From the NCBI GenBank assembly GCA_937957915.1, contig CALGNZ010000047.1:186001-250000 (forward strand): a DNA stretch of 64,000 nt. Reading direction: 5' to 3'. A model generated the notes under the pieces. It was not told where the DNA came from and made no database searches. It saw only the letters and a list, made by a program, of their open reading frames with translations. The number at the start of each line of letters is the position of its first letter. Position 1 is the stretch's first letter. The translations under genes were made by a program, and so were the position numbers. Below, one piece after another: positions 1 through 12,355 of this stretch. The DNA comes from an uncultured Granulosicoccaceae bacterium (GTDB lineage: Bacteria; Pseudomonadota; Gammaproteobacteria; Granulosicoccales; Granulosicoccaceae).

Positions 1-37
1 GTTATCAGCAAGATTGATTTGATTTTTTTCATATGTA

Positions 38-715
38 CTAGTTGCCACATCTATAAATCTGTGTTGGCGGCATGTTTTTCCATACAGTTTTGGTTTTATA
101 GACGGTGTTGAAGTGGGTGGGCAAGCTATCGATAAAGTGCCTGCCGCGACGCCTGGTTTTGGCACCGAGATAGACGATTGATACAAATGATCCTCCAGGG
201 GCGAGCACAGAGGAAAGTGTTTCAAGCAGTATATTCTGATCTTCCGGATCGAAAATGGTCCAGGGCAGGCTCGATACGATACAGTCACAATGATCTGCCT
301 CGTGTTTGTTCAGATAGTGCCTAATGCTCTGCGCTGTGTCGTGATACACCTCAGCCTGTGGGCAACGGTCTTTTGTGGCCTGTACAAAAACCTTGTTGAG
401 CTCGAGGGCAAAGAAGGTCGTGTCGCTGCCAATCTTCTTAATGATCTGCTCTGTGAATACGCCGGTGCCGGGGCCCAGTTCTACCACCGTTTTGGCATTG
501 TCCAGGTTGGCAAGTGACATCACACTATTGGCAACATATTTTGAGGATGGGGCGATTGCGCCAATTGACCCCGGTGTTTTCATTGTTTGTCGAGCAAAGT
601 CGAGTAGATTGAACTTTGGCTCGATCTTTTGCCTGACCTTGGATTGACCTGCAAGGGGTCTGTGTGTGATCGATCCTGGCGCGGTCCGGGACTGATCAAT
701 AACGGGTGGGGGCAT
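38..715 (-). CDS. Class I SAM-dependent methyltransferase, PmtA-like (phospholipid N-methyltransferase type)
   Basis: A 225-residue protein with a Rossmann-type SAM-binding site. The motif VVELGPGTGVFTEQI lies near residues 77-91, and an acidic residue (ALELN) follows after the next strand. The preceding stretch GSIGAIAPSSKYVA (about residues 49-62) is characteristic of the PmtA/rRNA-dimethylase-like family that methylates phosphatidylethanolamine or similar lipids. The post-motif sequence VSSLPWTIF corresponds to motif IV. It starts at an ATG and stands alone, with no partner gene for lipid synthesis nearby. The methyltransferase fold is clear. The lipid substrate is inferred from family resemblance, and an rRNA or small-molecule substrate cannot be excluded. 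Confidence 0.8.
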   Translation of the reverse strand: MPPPVIDQSRTAPGSITHRPLAGQSKVRQKIEPKFNLLDFARQTMKTPGSIGAIAPSSKYVANSVMSLANLDNAKTVVELGPGTGVFTEQIIKKIGSDTTFFALELNKVFVQATKDRCPQAEVYHDTAQSIRHYLNKHEADHCDCIVSSLPWTIFDPEDQNILLETLSSVLAPGGSFVSIVYLGAKTRRRGRHFIDSLPTHFNTVYKTKTVWKNMPPTQIYRCGN

Positions 716-921
716 CGTGGAAACCTTATTAATATTTTAGCGGTACTGGCTTGCGGTCGGCTCTGCTTTGCCCGATATCACAGACTCTAACAGACGGTGG
801 CAGACGTGGAACCTGATCTGAGTGAAAACTTCTCCATCAAGTTCGCTCTGCCGAAGTTGTAGAACGCACTTACATTTGGCGAGTTGCCTGCCTGGCGCTT
901 TTGCTCGCAAAAAACAGGCTG

Positions 922-1416
922 TTAACTATCAGCTGGTGATTCGACAGTCATTGCACCCACCACATCGAACGGTATGGGGGTGGACCAGTTTTCAATTCTT
1001 ACTGTGCCGGCCAACTCATAGTCGAGGTTCAAAGACTGGCCTTCCAGTAATGTTTTTAACGTCGACACCAGTCGATCAAGTCCGGCGGTCACATCGAGCG
1101 TCAATTCTCCATCGCTGTTTGCTGGAATCGAAACTGCCTGTTTGCTTTTTCCGTTGGCAATGTCGGATCCGTTGAATCGTGCGACGAAATCAATTGATTC
1201 AACAGGTAGTTCGAAATTGTTCGGGTTGCTTACTTTCAGCGTGAAACGAAGTTTTTGTTCGGTCAGACTGACATTCAGCGGTCTGACATCGACCAATTCG
1301 ATCTCGGGTTTTACCGGTTTGGCAGGTAATATCGAGCACGCAGTTATCCACAGCATAGACGCTGTTAACAGCAACCGAATTGCCGATTGAATAGTCACCA
1401 GGTTACTCCAGACCAT
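922..1416 (-). CDS. LEA14/WHy-domain lipoprotein
   Basis: A protein of about 164 residues starting at the ATG at 1416. A longer frame runs to 1509, but the ATG at 1416 places a normal signal peptide at the N-terminus. That peptide has a hydrophobic core (IRLLLTASMLWITAC) ending in a Cys that fits a lipobox. The mature part has the beta-sandwich pattern of LEA type 2 (water stress and hypersensitive response) proteins, for example LRFTLKVSNPNNFELPVES with the conserved NPN. Such proteins are usually outer-membrane lipoproteins of unclear role, linked to desiccation or stress tolerance. It is monocistronic; neither neighbour suggests a partner. Confidence 0.8.
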   Translation of the reverse strand: MVWSNLVTIQSAIRLLLTASMLWITACSILPAKPVKPEIELVDVRPLNVSLTEQKLRFTLKVSNPNNFELPVESIDFVARFNGSDIANGKSKQAVSIPANSDGELTLDVTAGLDRLVSTLKTLLEGQSLNLDYELAGTVRIENWSTPIPFDVVGAMTVESPADS

Positions 1417-1630
1417 GATAGAGCCCGCAGGTTGCGTGCAGCCACGATACTGTCCCAAATTCAAATCACTAGTGTAACACGCCGGGCGCAAGTGAAGTCT
1501 GACCAGCAAGTTATGATAGGGAGCTAAAGGTCGTATTTTCAGCAGTCGCTGCGTGGACCATTGTGCTGGATGTGGGGCATGAATCTGTCAGTGTCGCAAC
1601 GTTGACAGACCGGGGGAGATGAGCTGAAGC

Positions 1631-1650
1631 CCCCGATGGATGCATCGGGG
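1631..1650 (-). other. 8-bp perfect hairpin downstream of the HDOD gene
   Basis: CCCCGATG (1631-1638) pairs with CATCGGGG (1643-1650) around a 4-base loop, 19 bases after the stop of the HDOD gene on the minus strand. No T-run follows on either strand, so it is a stable hairpin in a terminator position rather than a proven intrinsic terminator. Confidence 0.4.
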
Positions 1651-1668
1651 ACCCCGGGTAGTGTGGTA

Positions 1669-2952
1669 CTAGTGCAGCAAGGTGTGCAGCGCTTTCAATT
1701 CAGCGGCTGCCTGTTGCAAAATTTGCTTGGGATTTTGCAGATCTATGCCGGCTTGCTGCAGTTTTCTTGGCAACAGCAGATTGACGACACTGGGTATCGA
1801 CTTGTTTTCGCCCTCTGGCATTTCGCTTTCGATTACCAGAAGTGCTGCGGTAACCAGGTCGGCATAACTGATGTCGCCAGTATGGTTGCGATAAAAATCT
1901 CGCGCTGACTCAACCGCTTCGATGAAGTTCTGGTTGAATCCCCAGGCACTCAGCAACCACATGCCAACGAATTCCCGCAGGTTTCTGACGGAAGCGTGCA
2001 GGGTGGCGGCATCTGCAAATTGCTCCGGGTGACTATTGGCATGCTCTAGCACAATGAGTTCGCCAATATCCGCCATCAAGCCAATTAGGTGGGCGCGTTC
2101 GTCAGACAGGTGCGGCAGTGACTTGGCAAATACCTTACATATGGCAGCCGTCAGCGTTGCTCGCCTCTGGTAATTGATCATGTGCGCTTCAATTACCGGA
2201 TTTGCTGCTTCCCACTGTTTGTCACCCGGGATCTTGATCGCAAGCTGATTTGCGCTTTCAACACCAAGACGTGTGATGGCTCCACGCATAGTTTGGGTGG
2301 TATCACCGGCACCGGCGATCTTGTTGGCTTCGTGCAGTGTATGGGCGGTAAGCGCCGGGTCCGATGCCAACGCTCGCGAAAGTTCCGGTATACCCATTGT
2401 GCCCTGATTGACCAGTGTAGAGATTCGCTTACCGATATCTGTCTGGCAGGTCAGAGATACCTTGCGCTCTTCAAAAGCGGTGACGATGCCATCAAAGATC
2501 AGATTGTCACTGTCGGTTACCCGAATGTCGTGAACCTTGGTTGCCGTCTTTTGCTGTTCGTTCAGCAGAATATCGAACAGCTCTCGACCGAACCTGACAA
2601 GCTGTGCCGTGGTTTTTGTCTTCACCACCAGTTGCTGACCGAATTCCTGCAATACCGGATTCGTCGATCTGTCAGAGTGCGCGTTAATGCTCTCGCCCTC
2701 GTCTTTGTCCTTGGTATTGACGATGTCTACCTGGCCTTCCAGCAGGTAGGTAAACCAGCGATGTTCCTTATTCGCAGGCAAATCGGTAGAGCGATTCATG
2801 TTGATGACAGAAGCCGACTTGCAGATAGTAAGTCTGTTGGCTTCGTTTAGCTCGGATATAGGAGACAGCTTGGCAGCGAGGCTGAGAAGAGCGCCCATAT
2901 CATTGGCGCTATTGTCAGCGGCCGCAGATGATTTAGAGTCGAAATTGAACAC
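1669..2952 (-). CDS. HDOD-domain regulatory protein with N-terminal cyclic-nucleotide-binding-like domain
   Basis: A 427-residue protein starting at GTG (2952). The first 130 or so residues contain FTYLLEGQVDIV, which resembles the beta-barrel of cNMP-binding domains. The typical phosphate-binding cassette is not evident, so it may not bind a nucleotide. Residues from about 175 to 390 form an HDOD domain: IPELSRALASDPALTAHTL, then AITRLGVESANQLAI, ICKVFAKSLPHLSDERAHLIGLMADIGELIVL and YADLVTAALLVIESE. HDOD proteins lack the catalytic HD metal site and act as regulatory scaffolds in signalling, motility and cell-cycle control. No neighbour indicates the target process. Confidence 0.85.
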   Translation of the reverse strand: MFNFDSKSSAAADNSANDMGALLSLAAKLSPISELNEANRLTICKSASVINMNRSTDLPANKEHRWFTYLLEGQVDIVNTKDKDEGESINAHSDRSTNPVLQEFGQQLVVKTKTTAQLVRFGRELFDILLNEQQKTATKVHDIRVTDSDNLIFDGIVTAFEERKVSLTCQTDIGKRISTLVNQGTMGIPELSRALASDPALTAHTLHEANKIAGAGDTTQTMRGAITRLGVESANQLAIKIPGDKQWEAANPVIEAHMINYQRRATLTAAICKVFAKSLPHLSDERAHLIGLMADIGELIVLEHANSHPEQFADAATLHASVRNLREFVGMWLLSAWGFNQNFIEAVESARDFYRNHTGDISYADLVTAALLVIESEMPEGENKSIPSVVNLLLPRKLQQAGIDLQNPKQILQQAAAELKALHTLLH

Positions 2953-3202
2953 GTAGTTACGCCCAAGTTATTGGTGACTAATCTATTTCAATAACCATCG
3001 GCGGTAAGCGGCGATTATTTAGACTTGCAGTCGATAACGTGTCCTGTAGCACGTGACGGGAATGGTTTGATTTATAACGCCTTTACCGGTTTCCACTTCT
3101 GACTGGATGTTGACGCGATATGGCAGTTTGCTGCCGGTCATTCAATTCACCGCTCTTAATGTCGAATCGAACAAGCTGTTGCGGGCTGGTATTCTGCCCG
3201 GT

Positions 3203-3694
3203 TCACTGCTCGTTACTGGCTGCGGCTTCCGGTTCATCTTTTGTAAAAAACGTCGACAACAGCAGTATTCCGGTGCCAACAAAGATAGCGGCGTCGGCAA
3301 TGTTAAAAGCCGGCCAGTAGAAACGATCGTAGTACCACTGCACAAAATCTACAACGTAGCCGTAGCTGACTCGATCTATCAGATTGCCGATTGCGCCGCC
3401 GAGTACCAGCGACAGCGCGATGCCCAGCCATTTCTCATGAGCTTTTAGTCGCACGATCCAGACGATTAAAACGATGCTGATAACGGTGGCGACAATTGTG
3501 AAGAACCATCGCTGCCAGCCACCGGCATCGCTCAGAAAGCTAAACGCCGCGCCATAGTTATGCATCAGTGTGAAATTAAATGATGGCATGACAGGCACCG
3601 GGTCGTGCATCTGCAAATTGTTGCTGGCAATCCACTTTGTGATCTGATCGATAAGTATCGTCACTATCGCTATAGCGAAATATACAATTTTCAT
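3203..3694 (-). CDS. lspA: Lipoprotein signal peptidase (signal peptidase II)
   Basis: A 163-residue inner-membrane aspartyl protease that removes the signal peptide from diacylglyceryl-modified prolipoproteins. Four membrane segments are visible. The catalytic motifs are GGAIGNLIDRVSYGYVVDF and AFNIADAAIF, containing the conserved Asn-Asp-Arg and the catalytic Asp in NIADA. The length matches the family. It begins 41 bases after the ileS stop and is the last gene of the murJ-ribF-ileS-lspA run. The fkpB and ispH genes that often follow lspA in gammaproteobacteria are absent here. Several predicted lipoproteins in this window would be its substrates. Confidence 0.97.
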   Translation of the reverse strand: MKIVYFAIAIVTILIDQITKWIASNNLQMHDPVPVMPSFNFTLMHNYGAAFSFLSDAGGWQRWFFTIVATVISIVLIVWIVRLKAHEKWLGIALSLVLGGAIGNLIDRVSYGYVVDFVQWYYDRFYWPAFNIADAAIFVGTGILLLSTFFTKDEPEAAASNEQ

Positions 3695-3735
3695 TTTTGT
3701 CTATGGGTCCTGGTGGATCTGTGGTCTTTTCGCTA

Positions 3736-6561
3736 TCAGGTAAAACGACGTGTCTCGCCACTGCCATCTACATTTTCGATGCAGCGCCCGCACAGTTCAG
3801 GGTGGTCCGGGTTCTGGCCTGTCTCGGGCCGGTGGTGCCAGCAACGAACACACTTTGTGTGTGGCGAGGCGCCAGTGGCAACCCACAACTCACCAGTTTC
3901 TAACTCGGCATTGACAGCAGTGGCAGGTTTGTCACCGAGAGAATGAACGGTGGCATCGGACGTAATGAGAACGAATCGAAGTTCATCTTCGAGCCTGGTC
4001 AGGAGCGCTTGCAGATTTTGGTCGCAGTAGAGTTGAACCTCGGCATCCAGTGACCCGCCGATTGCACCGTCGACACGTAGTTTTTCCAGTTCTCGCGAAA
4101 CGGCGATTCTGACTCGTACGATCTGATCCCACTCGTCATTGCTGAACAGTGAACTGTCGCTCAGCGGCTGTAGTCGGTCGTAGTAGGTTTCGGTGAATAT
4201 AGTTTCAGTATGCTCGCCAGGCAGGTTTTGCCAGATCTCCTCGGCGGTAAAACTCAACACAGGTGCTATCCAGCGAGTCATTGCTTCGGCGATATGATAC
4301 ATCGCAGATTGCGCTGAGCGTCTTGCCTGGCTGTTCGCCTGCGTTGTGTATTGCCGATCCTTTACGATGTCCAGATAAAAACCACCGAGCTCTGTTGTAC
4401 AGAAGTTATGCAGTCGCTGGTAAACCGTATGAAACTGGTAGTTTTCAAAGGCTTCCTGAATGTCGTGCTGCAGGCTGAGTGTACGATCAACTGCCCATTG
4501 ATCCAGCGCCAGTAGCTCATCATTTGCAATCAGGTCTTTTTCCGGATCAAAGCCGTTCAGGTTGGCAAGTAAAAAACGCATGGTGTTTCGTATCCGTCGG
4601 TACGAGTCGGACATACGATTGAGTATTTCGTCAGAGACACTCATCTCACCACGGTAATCCGCTGAGCATACCCACAGCCGTATGATGTCGGCGCCGAGTG
4701 TCTTCATTACTTTCTGTGGCGATACGACATTGCCTACCGACTTGGACATTTTGCGACCGTTTTGGTCTACCGTGAACCCATGCGTTAAAACCTGCTTGTA
4801 GGGCGCGATACCATTGATCGATACGCTGGTCAGCAAGGAAGAATGAAACCAGCCACGGTGTTGATCGGAACCCTCAAGATACATATCGGCCGGGTATGGC
4901 TGCCCGCGTTGCTGTAGTACGTGTGAGTAGGTCGTGCCTGAATCGAACCAGACGTCCAGTACGTCGGTGGCTTTGTCATAGTCGGCGGCATCGTCGCCAA
5001 GGAAGTCCTCGATGCCCAGATCAAACCAGGCTTGAATGCCCCCTTCTTCTATATGCTGTGCGGCGCGTTCAAGCAGATCGAGCGTGTCCGGATGTAACTC
5101 CCCTGTTTCCTTGTGTACGAACAGTGTAATGGGTACGCCCCAGTATCGCTGCCTTGAAATACACCAGTCGGGACGTTTGGCGATCATGCCGTCAATTCGT
5201 GCCTCACCCCAGGCAGGCACCCAACGTACTGTCTTGATTGCGGCCAGAGCGTCGCGTCGCAGGTTTTCTTTTTCCATGCTGACAAACCATTGAGGTGTGG
5301 CTCGAAATATAATGGGAGTCTTGGTACGCCAGCAAAACGGATAGCTATGTTGAAATTTTTCACTGAGCACCAGCTTGCCGCCTGACGTTAGTTCTTCGAG
5401 GATCGCACCTTCAACCTTGTACACGTGCTGGCCGGCAAATTTCTCGACATAGCTTTCATAGGTACCGGTTGCACTGACACTGTTTAACAGGCCCAGATCG
5501 TATTTGACGCCGGTGTAGAAATCGTCGACACCATGGTCCGGTGCGGTGTGGACAGCCCCTGTTCCTGCCTCTGTGGTGACATAGTCGCCCATCACTAACA
5601 GCGACGTTCGCTGATAAAAAGGATGTTGTAGCTGTACCTTGTCGAGTGCTGCACCGACAAAAGTCGCCACTGTGTCGTAATCTTCGCACTGGTAGCGCTT
5701 CATGCAGCTATCAACAAGATCAGTTGCAAGGATGACGGCCTCTTCACCCAGACCCAGATTACAGCGTACCACTGAGTATTCGAGTTCCGGGTGCAAGGCG
5801 ACACCAAGATTGCCAGGCAGCGTCCACGGAGTGGTGGTCCAGATGACAATCGATAGCGGCAACTCAGTGTGTGAGCTGCCAACGGCTTTGTGCAGGGCGT
5901 CGTTGTCGGTAGCGCTAAATCGAACGTCCACCGAAGTGGAAGTTTTATCTTCATATTCCACTTCTGCCTCTGCCAGCGCCGAGCGCGCGCCAACGCTCCA
6001 GTAGACCGGTCTGGTGCCCTTGTAGACATGACCGTTTTTTATCATTTGCCCGAGCGCACGCACAATGCCTGCCTCGTTTTTAAAGTCCATTGTTAAATAG
6101 GGGTTATCCCATTCACCAAAGATACCCAGGCGTTTGAAGTCGTTACGCTGTCCATCGATCTGTTCAAGGGCATACTCGCGGCAGCGGGCCCGGAAGGTGG
6201 CCTCGTCGATGTCCTCTCCGGGCTTGCCTATATCAGACTCAACCTTGTTCTCGATGGGTAAGCCATGGCAGTCCCAGCCCGGAATGTAAGGTGAGTTATA
6301 GCCATCGAGCTGGCGACTTTTGACGATCATGTCTTTGATGACTTTGTTGACGGCGTGGCCGATATGAATATCGCCGTTCGCATACGGAGGGCCATCGTGC
6401 AGAATAAACGTCTTTTCCCTGTCCGCCGACACAGATCGAATCTTTTTATAGATATCCATCTGCTCCCAGCGCGCGAGCATTTCTGGTTCGCGCTTGGCCA
6501 GATTGCCACGCATTGGGAAATCAGTTTTCGGAAGGTTCAGAGTTGTTTTGTAGTTACTCAC
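3736..6561 (-). CDS. ileS: Isoleucyl-tRNA synthetase
   Basis: A 941-residue class Ia aminoacyl-tRNA synthetase that charges tRNA-Ile and edits valine. The HIGH-type motif is in [14 protein letters not shown] near residue 58 and the KMSKS motif in [11 protein letters not shown] near residue 605. The inserted CP1 editing domain includes [11 protein letters not shown]. The C-terminal zinc site is CVRCW followed by CGRC. It begins with GTG (6561) and no strong Shine-Dalgarno sequence is visible. The gene lies 33 bases after ribF and 41 bases before lspA, the classical gammaproteobacterial order. Confidence 0.98.
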   Translation of the reverse strand: MSNYKTTLNLPKTDFPMRGNLAKREPEMLARWEQMDIYKKIRSVSADREKTFILHDGPPYANGDIHIGHAVNKVIKDMIVKSRQLDGYNSPYIPGWDCHGLPIENKVESDIGKPGEDIDEATFRARCREYALEQIDGQRNDFKRLGIFGEWDNPYLTMDFKNEAGIVRALGQMIKNGHVYKGTRPVYWSVGARSALAEAEVEYEDKTSTSVDVRFSATDNDALHKAVGSSHTELPLSIVIWTTTPWTLPGNLGVALHPELEYSVVRCNLGLGEEAVILATDLVDSCMKRYQCEDYDTVATFVGAALDKVQLQHPFYQRTSLLVMGDYVTTEAGTGAVHTAPDHGVDDFYTGVKYDLGLLNSVSATGTYESYVEKFAGQHVYKVEGAILEELTSGGKLVLSEKFQHSYPFCWRTKTPIIFRATPQWFVSMEKENLRRDALAAIKTVRWVPAWGEARIDGMIAKRPDWCISRQRYWGVPITLFVHKETGELHPDTLDLLERAAQHIEEGGIQAWFDLGIEDFLGDDAADYDKATDVLDVWFDSGTTYSHVLQQRGQPYPADMYLEGSDQHRGWFHSSLLTSVSINGIAPYKQVLTHGFTVDQNGRKMSKSVGNVVSPQKVMKTLGADIIRLWVCSADYRGEMSVSDEILNRMSDSYRRIRNTMRFLLANLNGFDPEKDLIANDELLALDQWAVDRTLSLQHDIQEAFENYQFHTVYQRLHNFCTTELGGFYLDIVKDRQYTTQANSQARRSAQSAMYHIAEAMTRWIAPVLSFTAEEIWQNLPGEHTETIFTETYYDRLQPLSDSSLFSNDEWDQIVRVRIAVSRELEKLRVDGAIGGSLDAEVQLYCDQNLQALLTRLEDELRFVLITSDATVHSLGDKPATAVNAELETGELWVATGASPHTKCVRCWHHRPETGQNPDHPELCGRCIENVDGSGETRRFT

Positions 6562-6594
6562 CAGGAGTCTCGTATTATTGCGCTAAAAGTGAAA

Positions 6595-7605
6595 TCAGTT
6601 AGTCGGATTGTTATCTGTCAGCCACTGCCGAGCGTTAACTTCGTCGTTTTTGATGGATTGTTTTAACTCGTCGAGCGAGGCGAATTTTTTCTCATCGCGC
6701 AGCCGCTGTAGAAATGATACCCGAAGTCGGGCGCCGTACAGATTTCCGTTGCCGCCTGGCTCCTGCGCAGACGCAGGCGGGTAGTCGAGCAAGTGCACTT
6801 CCAGTGTCATCTGTGTGCCATCAACGGTTGGTTTGTTGCCAATATTGGCAATACCGAATTGCCGCTGCTCAAAGGCCTGCTTAGCCGTCGGTTCAGACGG
6901 GGCTGACTCAAGCATTTCAACCTCAACGACAAAAACACCGCGCAACGACGGGTTGCGTCCTTTCAGATTGATGTTTGCTGTCGGGAAATTCAGCGTGCGC
7001 CCTAATTGTCGACCGTAAATTACCCGACCCTGAAGAGCATAGTGCCTTCCGAGCAAAGTGGTGGTGTCGGCCAGATTTCCATCCTGCAAAAGCGATCTGA
7101 TGCGCGTGCTGGAGACCCTTTGATTAGCGTGCAGAAAAGTTTCTGCCTGGTCTATGCTGAATTGATGATCGCCGCCGGCCTGCTGTAGCATTTTTATATC
7201 GCCGCGGCGATTGCGACCAAAATGAAAATCGTCACCAATGGTTAAGTGCTGCACAGCCAGGCCGTCGATCAGCAGGTTGCCGATAAAGTCTTCTGCTTCC
7301 GTTTGTGCCATTTTCCGATTGAAAGGCAACACCAGCAACTGGTCGATGCCACAGTGCTTTATTGCCCGGTATTTTTCACGCAGATACATAATGCGCACGG
7401 GGCGCTTTTCCAGCGGCGCAAAGTACTCTACTGGCAGTGGTTCAAACGTCACCACGCAGGCAGGGATGTTTTTGGCACTCGCCTGTTGGCAAACGCTGGT
7501 AAACAGATGCTGGTGGCCGAGGTGCACGCCGTCAAAATTGCCAATGGTTGCTGCACAACCCCGATGACGGGATTTAATATTGTGCAGTCCGAGTATTAAT
7601 TCCAA
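6595..7605 (-). CDS. ribF: Bifunctional riboflavin kinase / FAD synthetase
   Basis: A 336-residue enzyme converting riboflavin to FMN and then FAD. The N-terminal adenylyltransferase domain shows IGNFDGVHLGHQHL (nucleotidyl-transferase HxGH site) and the flavin-binding stretch TIGDDFHFGRNRRGD. The middle has VSSTRIRSLLQDG, and the C-terminal kinase domain contains GRTLNFPTANINL and RGVFVVEVE. The start codon is TTG (7605). It sits between murJ (35 bases upstream) and ileS (33 bases downstream), probably in one transcript. Confidence 0.97.
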   Translation of the reverse strand: MELILGLHNIKSRHRGCAATIGNFDGVHLGHQHLFTSVCQQASAKNIPACVVTFEPLPVEYFAPLEKRPVRIMYLREKYRAIKHCGIDQLLVLPFNRKMAQTEAEDFIGNLLIDGLAVQHLTIGDDFHFGRNRRGDIKMLQQAGGDHQFSIDQAETFLHANQRVSSTRIRSLLQDGNLADTTTLLGRHYALQGRVIYGRQLGRTLNFPTANINLKGRNPSLRGVFVVEVEMLESAPSEPTAKQAFEQRQFGIANIGNKPTVDGTQMTLEVHLLDYPPASAQEPGGNGNLYGARLRVSFLQRLRDEKKFASLDELKQSIKNDEVNARQWLTDNNPTN

Positions 7606-7640
7606 AGCCTGGATATTCCTGATGGGTCGAGTTGTATGAG

Positions 7641-9218
7641 TTAGCTGTGAGGCAACAGATCACGAGGATGAATTCTTGCAACAAGCAAAGCGGCACAGTA
7701 GGTCAATACCGCAACAGCAATTATAGCGATTAACCGTGTTGCACGTAGCGACGCTGACGAGTCGAACCAGAAATCGGCTTCAGGGGTGATTAGATAAACG
7801 GCAACCGCCATCAACAATGACGCGAACGCCGCACCTGCGATGATACGCTTGTTGTCAGCACTGAGCGAATAGGCTGATTCGCGGCGTAGCTGGCGAAGTA
7901 ACATAAAGGCCTGCTGGTTTGCTGACAAGGCTGTTGCAAGAGCCAAACCGGTATGCGGCGCCGGTAATGCCAGCAGTACCATTGAGCCGACCAGCACAAC
8001 GTTGTAACCCATATTGCACACCATGGCGATAATGCCGATGCGAACCGGTGTTTTAGTGTTTTGCCGTGCGAAAAACCCCGGGGCCAGTATTTTTACGAGG
8101 ATAAAACCCGGTAGTGCAATGGCGTACGCTTTCAGGCTCCACGAAGACATGACGACGTCGTGAGCGGAAAATGCACCGTAGCCAAACAGGGTTGCCAGCA
8201 ACGGGGTGGACAGCAGGAACAATCCAGTACAACAGGGCAGGGCAATCACAACACCTAGCCTGACTGCCCAATCCATTGTCTGTTGAAAGCCTTGTTGGTT
8301 GTCCTGAGCGTGGATAGAGGACAGGCGCGGCAAGATAACGGTGGCAATGGCAATGCCGAATACACCCAGCGGAAATTCCACCAGGCGATCAGCGTAGTAC
8401 AGCCAGCTGACGCTGCCAGCAACCAGAAAGGAGGCGATAATCGTGTCGAGCAGCAAATTGATCTGCGCCACTGATGAGCCGAATATTGCGGGCAGCATTA
8501 GTTCGCGAATTTTTTTTACACCGCAGTGTTGCCATCCCCATCGCGGCAGCACCAGCAATCCCAGCTTGTGCAGAGTCGGTAGCTGAAACAGCAATTGCAG
8601 AGCGCCCGCTGCGAATACACCCCAGGCCAGTGCCACCACTGGCTCTGGGAAAAATCGGGTTCCCCACAGGGCTGCGGTAATCAAAGAGATATTCAGTAGC
8701 ACCGGGGTAAATGCAGGTACCGCGAAACGGTGAAAGGAATTCAACACGCCGCCTGCGTAGGCAACCAGCGAGATAAAAAACAAATAGGGAAAGGTGATCC
8801 GCAGCATGTCGGTGGTGAGTTGTCGGCGTGGATCGTCAGTTTCAAATCCGGGGGCGAACACCGACACCAGCCACGGTGCACACAAACTGCCAACAATAGA
8901 CAAAATCAGCAATAGCAACCCCAGCGTGCCGCTGACCCTGGCCGCAAGTTCTTTCAATTCCCGCTTTTCGTACTTTTCCTTATATTCGGTAAACACGGGC
9001 ACAAAGGACTGAGCAAATGCGCCTTCGGCGAAAAGTCGGCGCAGGAAATTCGGGATTTTAAACGCGACAAAAAAAGCATCGGTCATTGGCCCTGCGCCAA
9101 GCAAAATGGCGAAGACCTGATCACGAACAAACCCGAGTAGCCGTGACAGCAGCGTCATCGCACTCACAATGCTGCCTGACCTGAGCAGGCGCATTCCCTT
9201 GTTTTGGCCGTCAGTCAT
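7641..9218 (-). CDS. murJ: Lipid II flippase MurJ
   Basis: A 525-residue polytopic inner-membrane protein of the MOP superfamily that translocates lipid II for peptidoglycan synthesis. The N-terminus has the conserved SAMTLLSRLLGFVRDQVFA followed by GPMTDAFFVAFKIPNFLRRL. The family-typical ARQNTKTPVRIG occurs near residue 395. About 14 membrane segments fit the length. It starts at ATG (9218) and diverges from rpsT across 145 bases. It appears to head the murJ-ribF-ileS-lspA transcript. Confidence 0.97.
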   Translation of the reverse strand: MTDGQNKGMRLLRSGSIVSAMTLLSRLLGFVRDQVFAILLGAGPMTDAFFVAFKIPNFLRRLFAEGAFAQSFVPVFTEYKEKYEKRELKELAARVSGTLGLLLLILSIVGSLCAPWLVSVFAPGFETDDPRRQLTTDMLRITFPYLFFISLVAYAGGVLNSFHRFAVPAFTPVLLNISLITAALWGTRFFPEPVVALAWGVFAAGALQLLFQLPTLHKLGLLVLPRWGWQHCGVKKIRELMLPAIFGSSVAQINLLLDTIIASFLVAGSVSWLYYADRLVEFPLGVFGIAIATVILPRLSSIHAQDNQQGFQQTMDWAVRLGVVIALPCCTGLFLLSTPLLATLFGYGAFSAHDVVMSSWSLKAYAIALPGFILVKILAPGFFARQNTKTPVRIGIIAMVCNMGYNVVLVGSMVLLALPAPHTGLALATALSANQQAFMLLRQLRRESAYSLSADNKRIIAGAAFASLLMAVAVYLITPEADFWFDSSASLRATRLIAIIAVAVLTYCAALLVARIHPRDLLPHS

Positions 9219-9363
9219 ATTTTATGTCCGACAGTGCTGGCAATGACATTCGCTTAATAATCCGGGCTACAGAATTGCTGATCGTCGCGATTGGTATTGA
9301 CAATGAATAGTCTGCAAACGATACTGGTGAGTTCTGTACACCATTTTCCTCCAGGAGAACGAG

Positions 9364-9624
9364 TTGGCAAACTCCCCCCAGGCCAAAAAGCGTGCTCGAC
9401 AGGCCGAAACTCACCGGATCAGAAACGCAGGAATGCGGTCGATGATGCGGACGCATGTAAAGAAAGTCGTTTATGCAATCGAAGCGGGTGATAAAACAGC
9501 CGCGCAAGATGCCTACAAGGAAGCGGTACCTGTGCTCGACAGCATGGCTCGCAAAGGCCTTGTGCACAGGAACAAGGCTGCCCGGCACAAGAGTCGGCTG
9601 AACGCACAAATCCAGGCACTGTAG
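9364..9624 (+). CDS. rpsT: 30S ribosomal protein S20
   Basis: An 86-residue basic protein beginning [17 protein letters not shown] after the initiator, typical of S20, which binds 16S rRNA in the body of the 30S subunit. The start codon is TTG (9364), preceded by AGGAGA about 5 bases upstream. The E. coli rpsT gene also uses TTG, where the weak start is linked to autogenous control. Conservation here suggests the same regulation. It is divergent from murJ. Confidence 0.97.
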   Translation: MANSPQAKKRARQAETHRIRNAGMRSMMRTHVKKVVYAIEAGDKTAAQDAYKEAVPVLDSMARKGLVHRNKAARHKSRLNAQIQAL

Positions 9625-9733
9625 GCTCGTTACACGCGTACTTTTCTTGAAAGTACCGTTAGCGTAAGTAGTATTTGCGCTTAGACGATACATAGCCGAA
9701 GCGTCGGATTGCGAATTTCTGATGCTCACTGGT

Positions 9734-12021
<2,288 letters not shown>

Positions 12022-12045
12022 TCAGCTTAAATTTGGTATTGCATG

Positions 12046-12072
12046 AATAAAAAACCCCGCAGAAGCGGGGCT
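12046..12072 (-). terminator. Intrinsic terminator between rpmA and obgE
   Basis: On the minus strand GCCCCGC and GCGGGG pair around a 4-base loop (stem 12055-12060 / 12065-12070), followed directly by a TTTTTTATT run (12046-12054). It lies 25 bases past the rpmA stop and 37 bases before the obgE start. It should end most rpmA transcripts or attenuate obgE-proB. Confidence 0.85.
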
Positions 12073-12097
12073 TTAGCGTCCGGGTACAGGTGGCCGT

Positions 12098-12355
12098 TCA
12101 GGCATCCAGTACGCTGACAAATTTACGATTTTTCGGGCCGCCTGTATGAAATTTGACGACACCACTGGCTTTCGCAAAGAGAGTGTGGTCTTTGCCAACA
12201 CCAACGTTTGTGCCAGCATGAACACGGGTGCCGCGCTGTCGGATCAGGATGTTTCCTGCCAGCACAGCCTCACCACCGTATTTTTTGACGCCAAGGCGTT
12301 TGGACTCTGAATCGCGTCCGTTTCGAGTACTACCACCTGCTTTTTTATGAGCCAT
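12098..12355 (-). CDS. rpmA: 50S ribosomal protein L27
   Basis: An 85-residue protein from the ATG at 12355. It has the canonical L27 start [20 protein letters not shown], then [21 protein letters not shown]27 reaches the peptidyl-transferase centre with its N-terminal tail. The same frame is open for 66 codons upstream, but these codons do not resemble any ribosomal protein and the family starts at this Met. Unusually, rplU (L21) does not precede it. Confidence 0.97.
   Translation of the reverse strand: MAHKKAGGSTRNGRDSESKRLGVKKYGGEAVLAGNILIRQRGTRVHAGTNVGVGKDHTLFAKASGVVKFHTGGPKNRKFVSVLDA

Noticed and set aside
9638-9656. Terminator between rpsT and proB
   Set aside because: GTACTTT / AAAGTAC forms a weak 7-bp AT-rich hairpin without a T-run on either strand.
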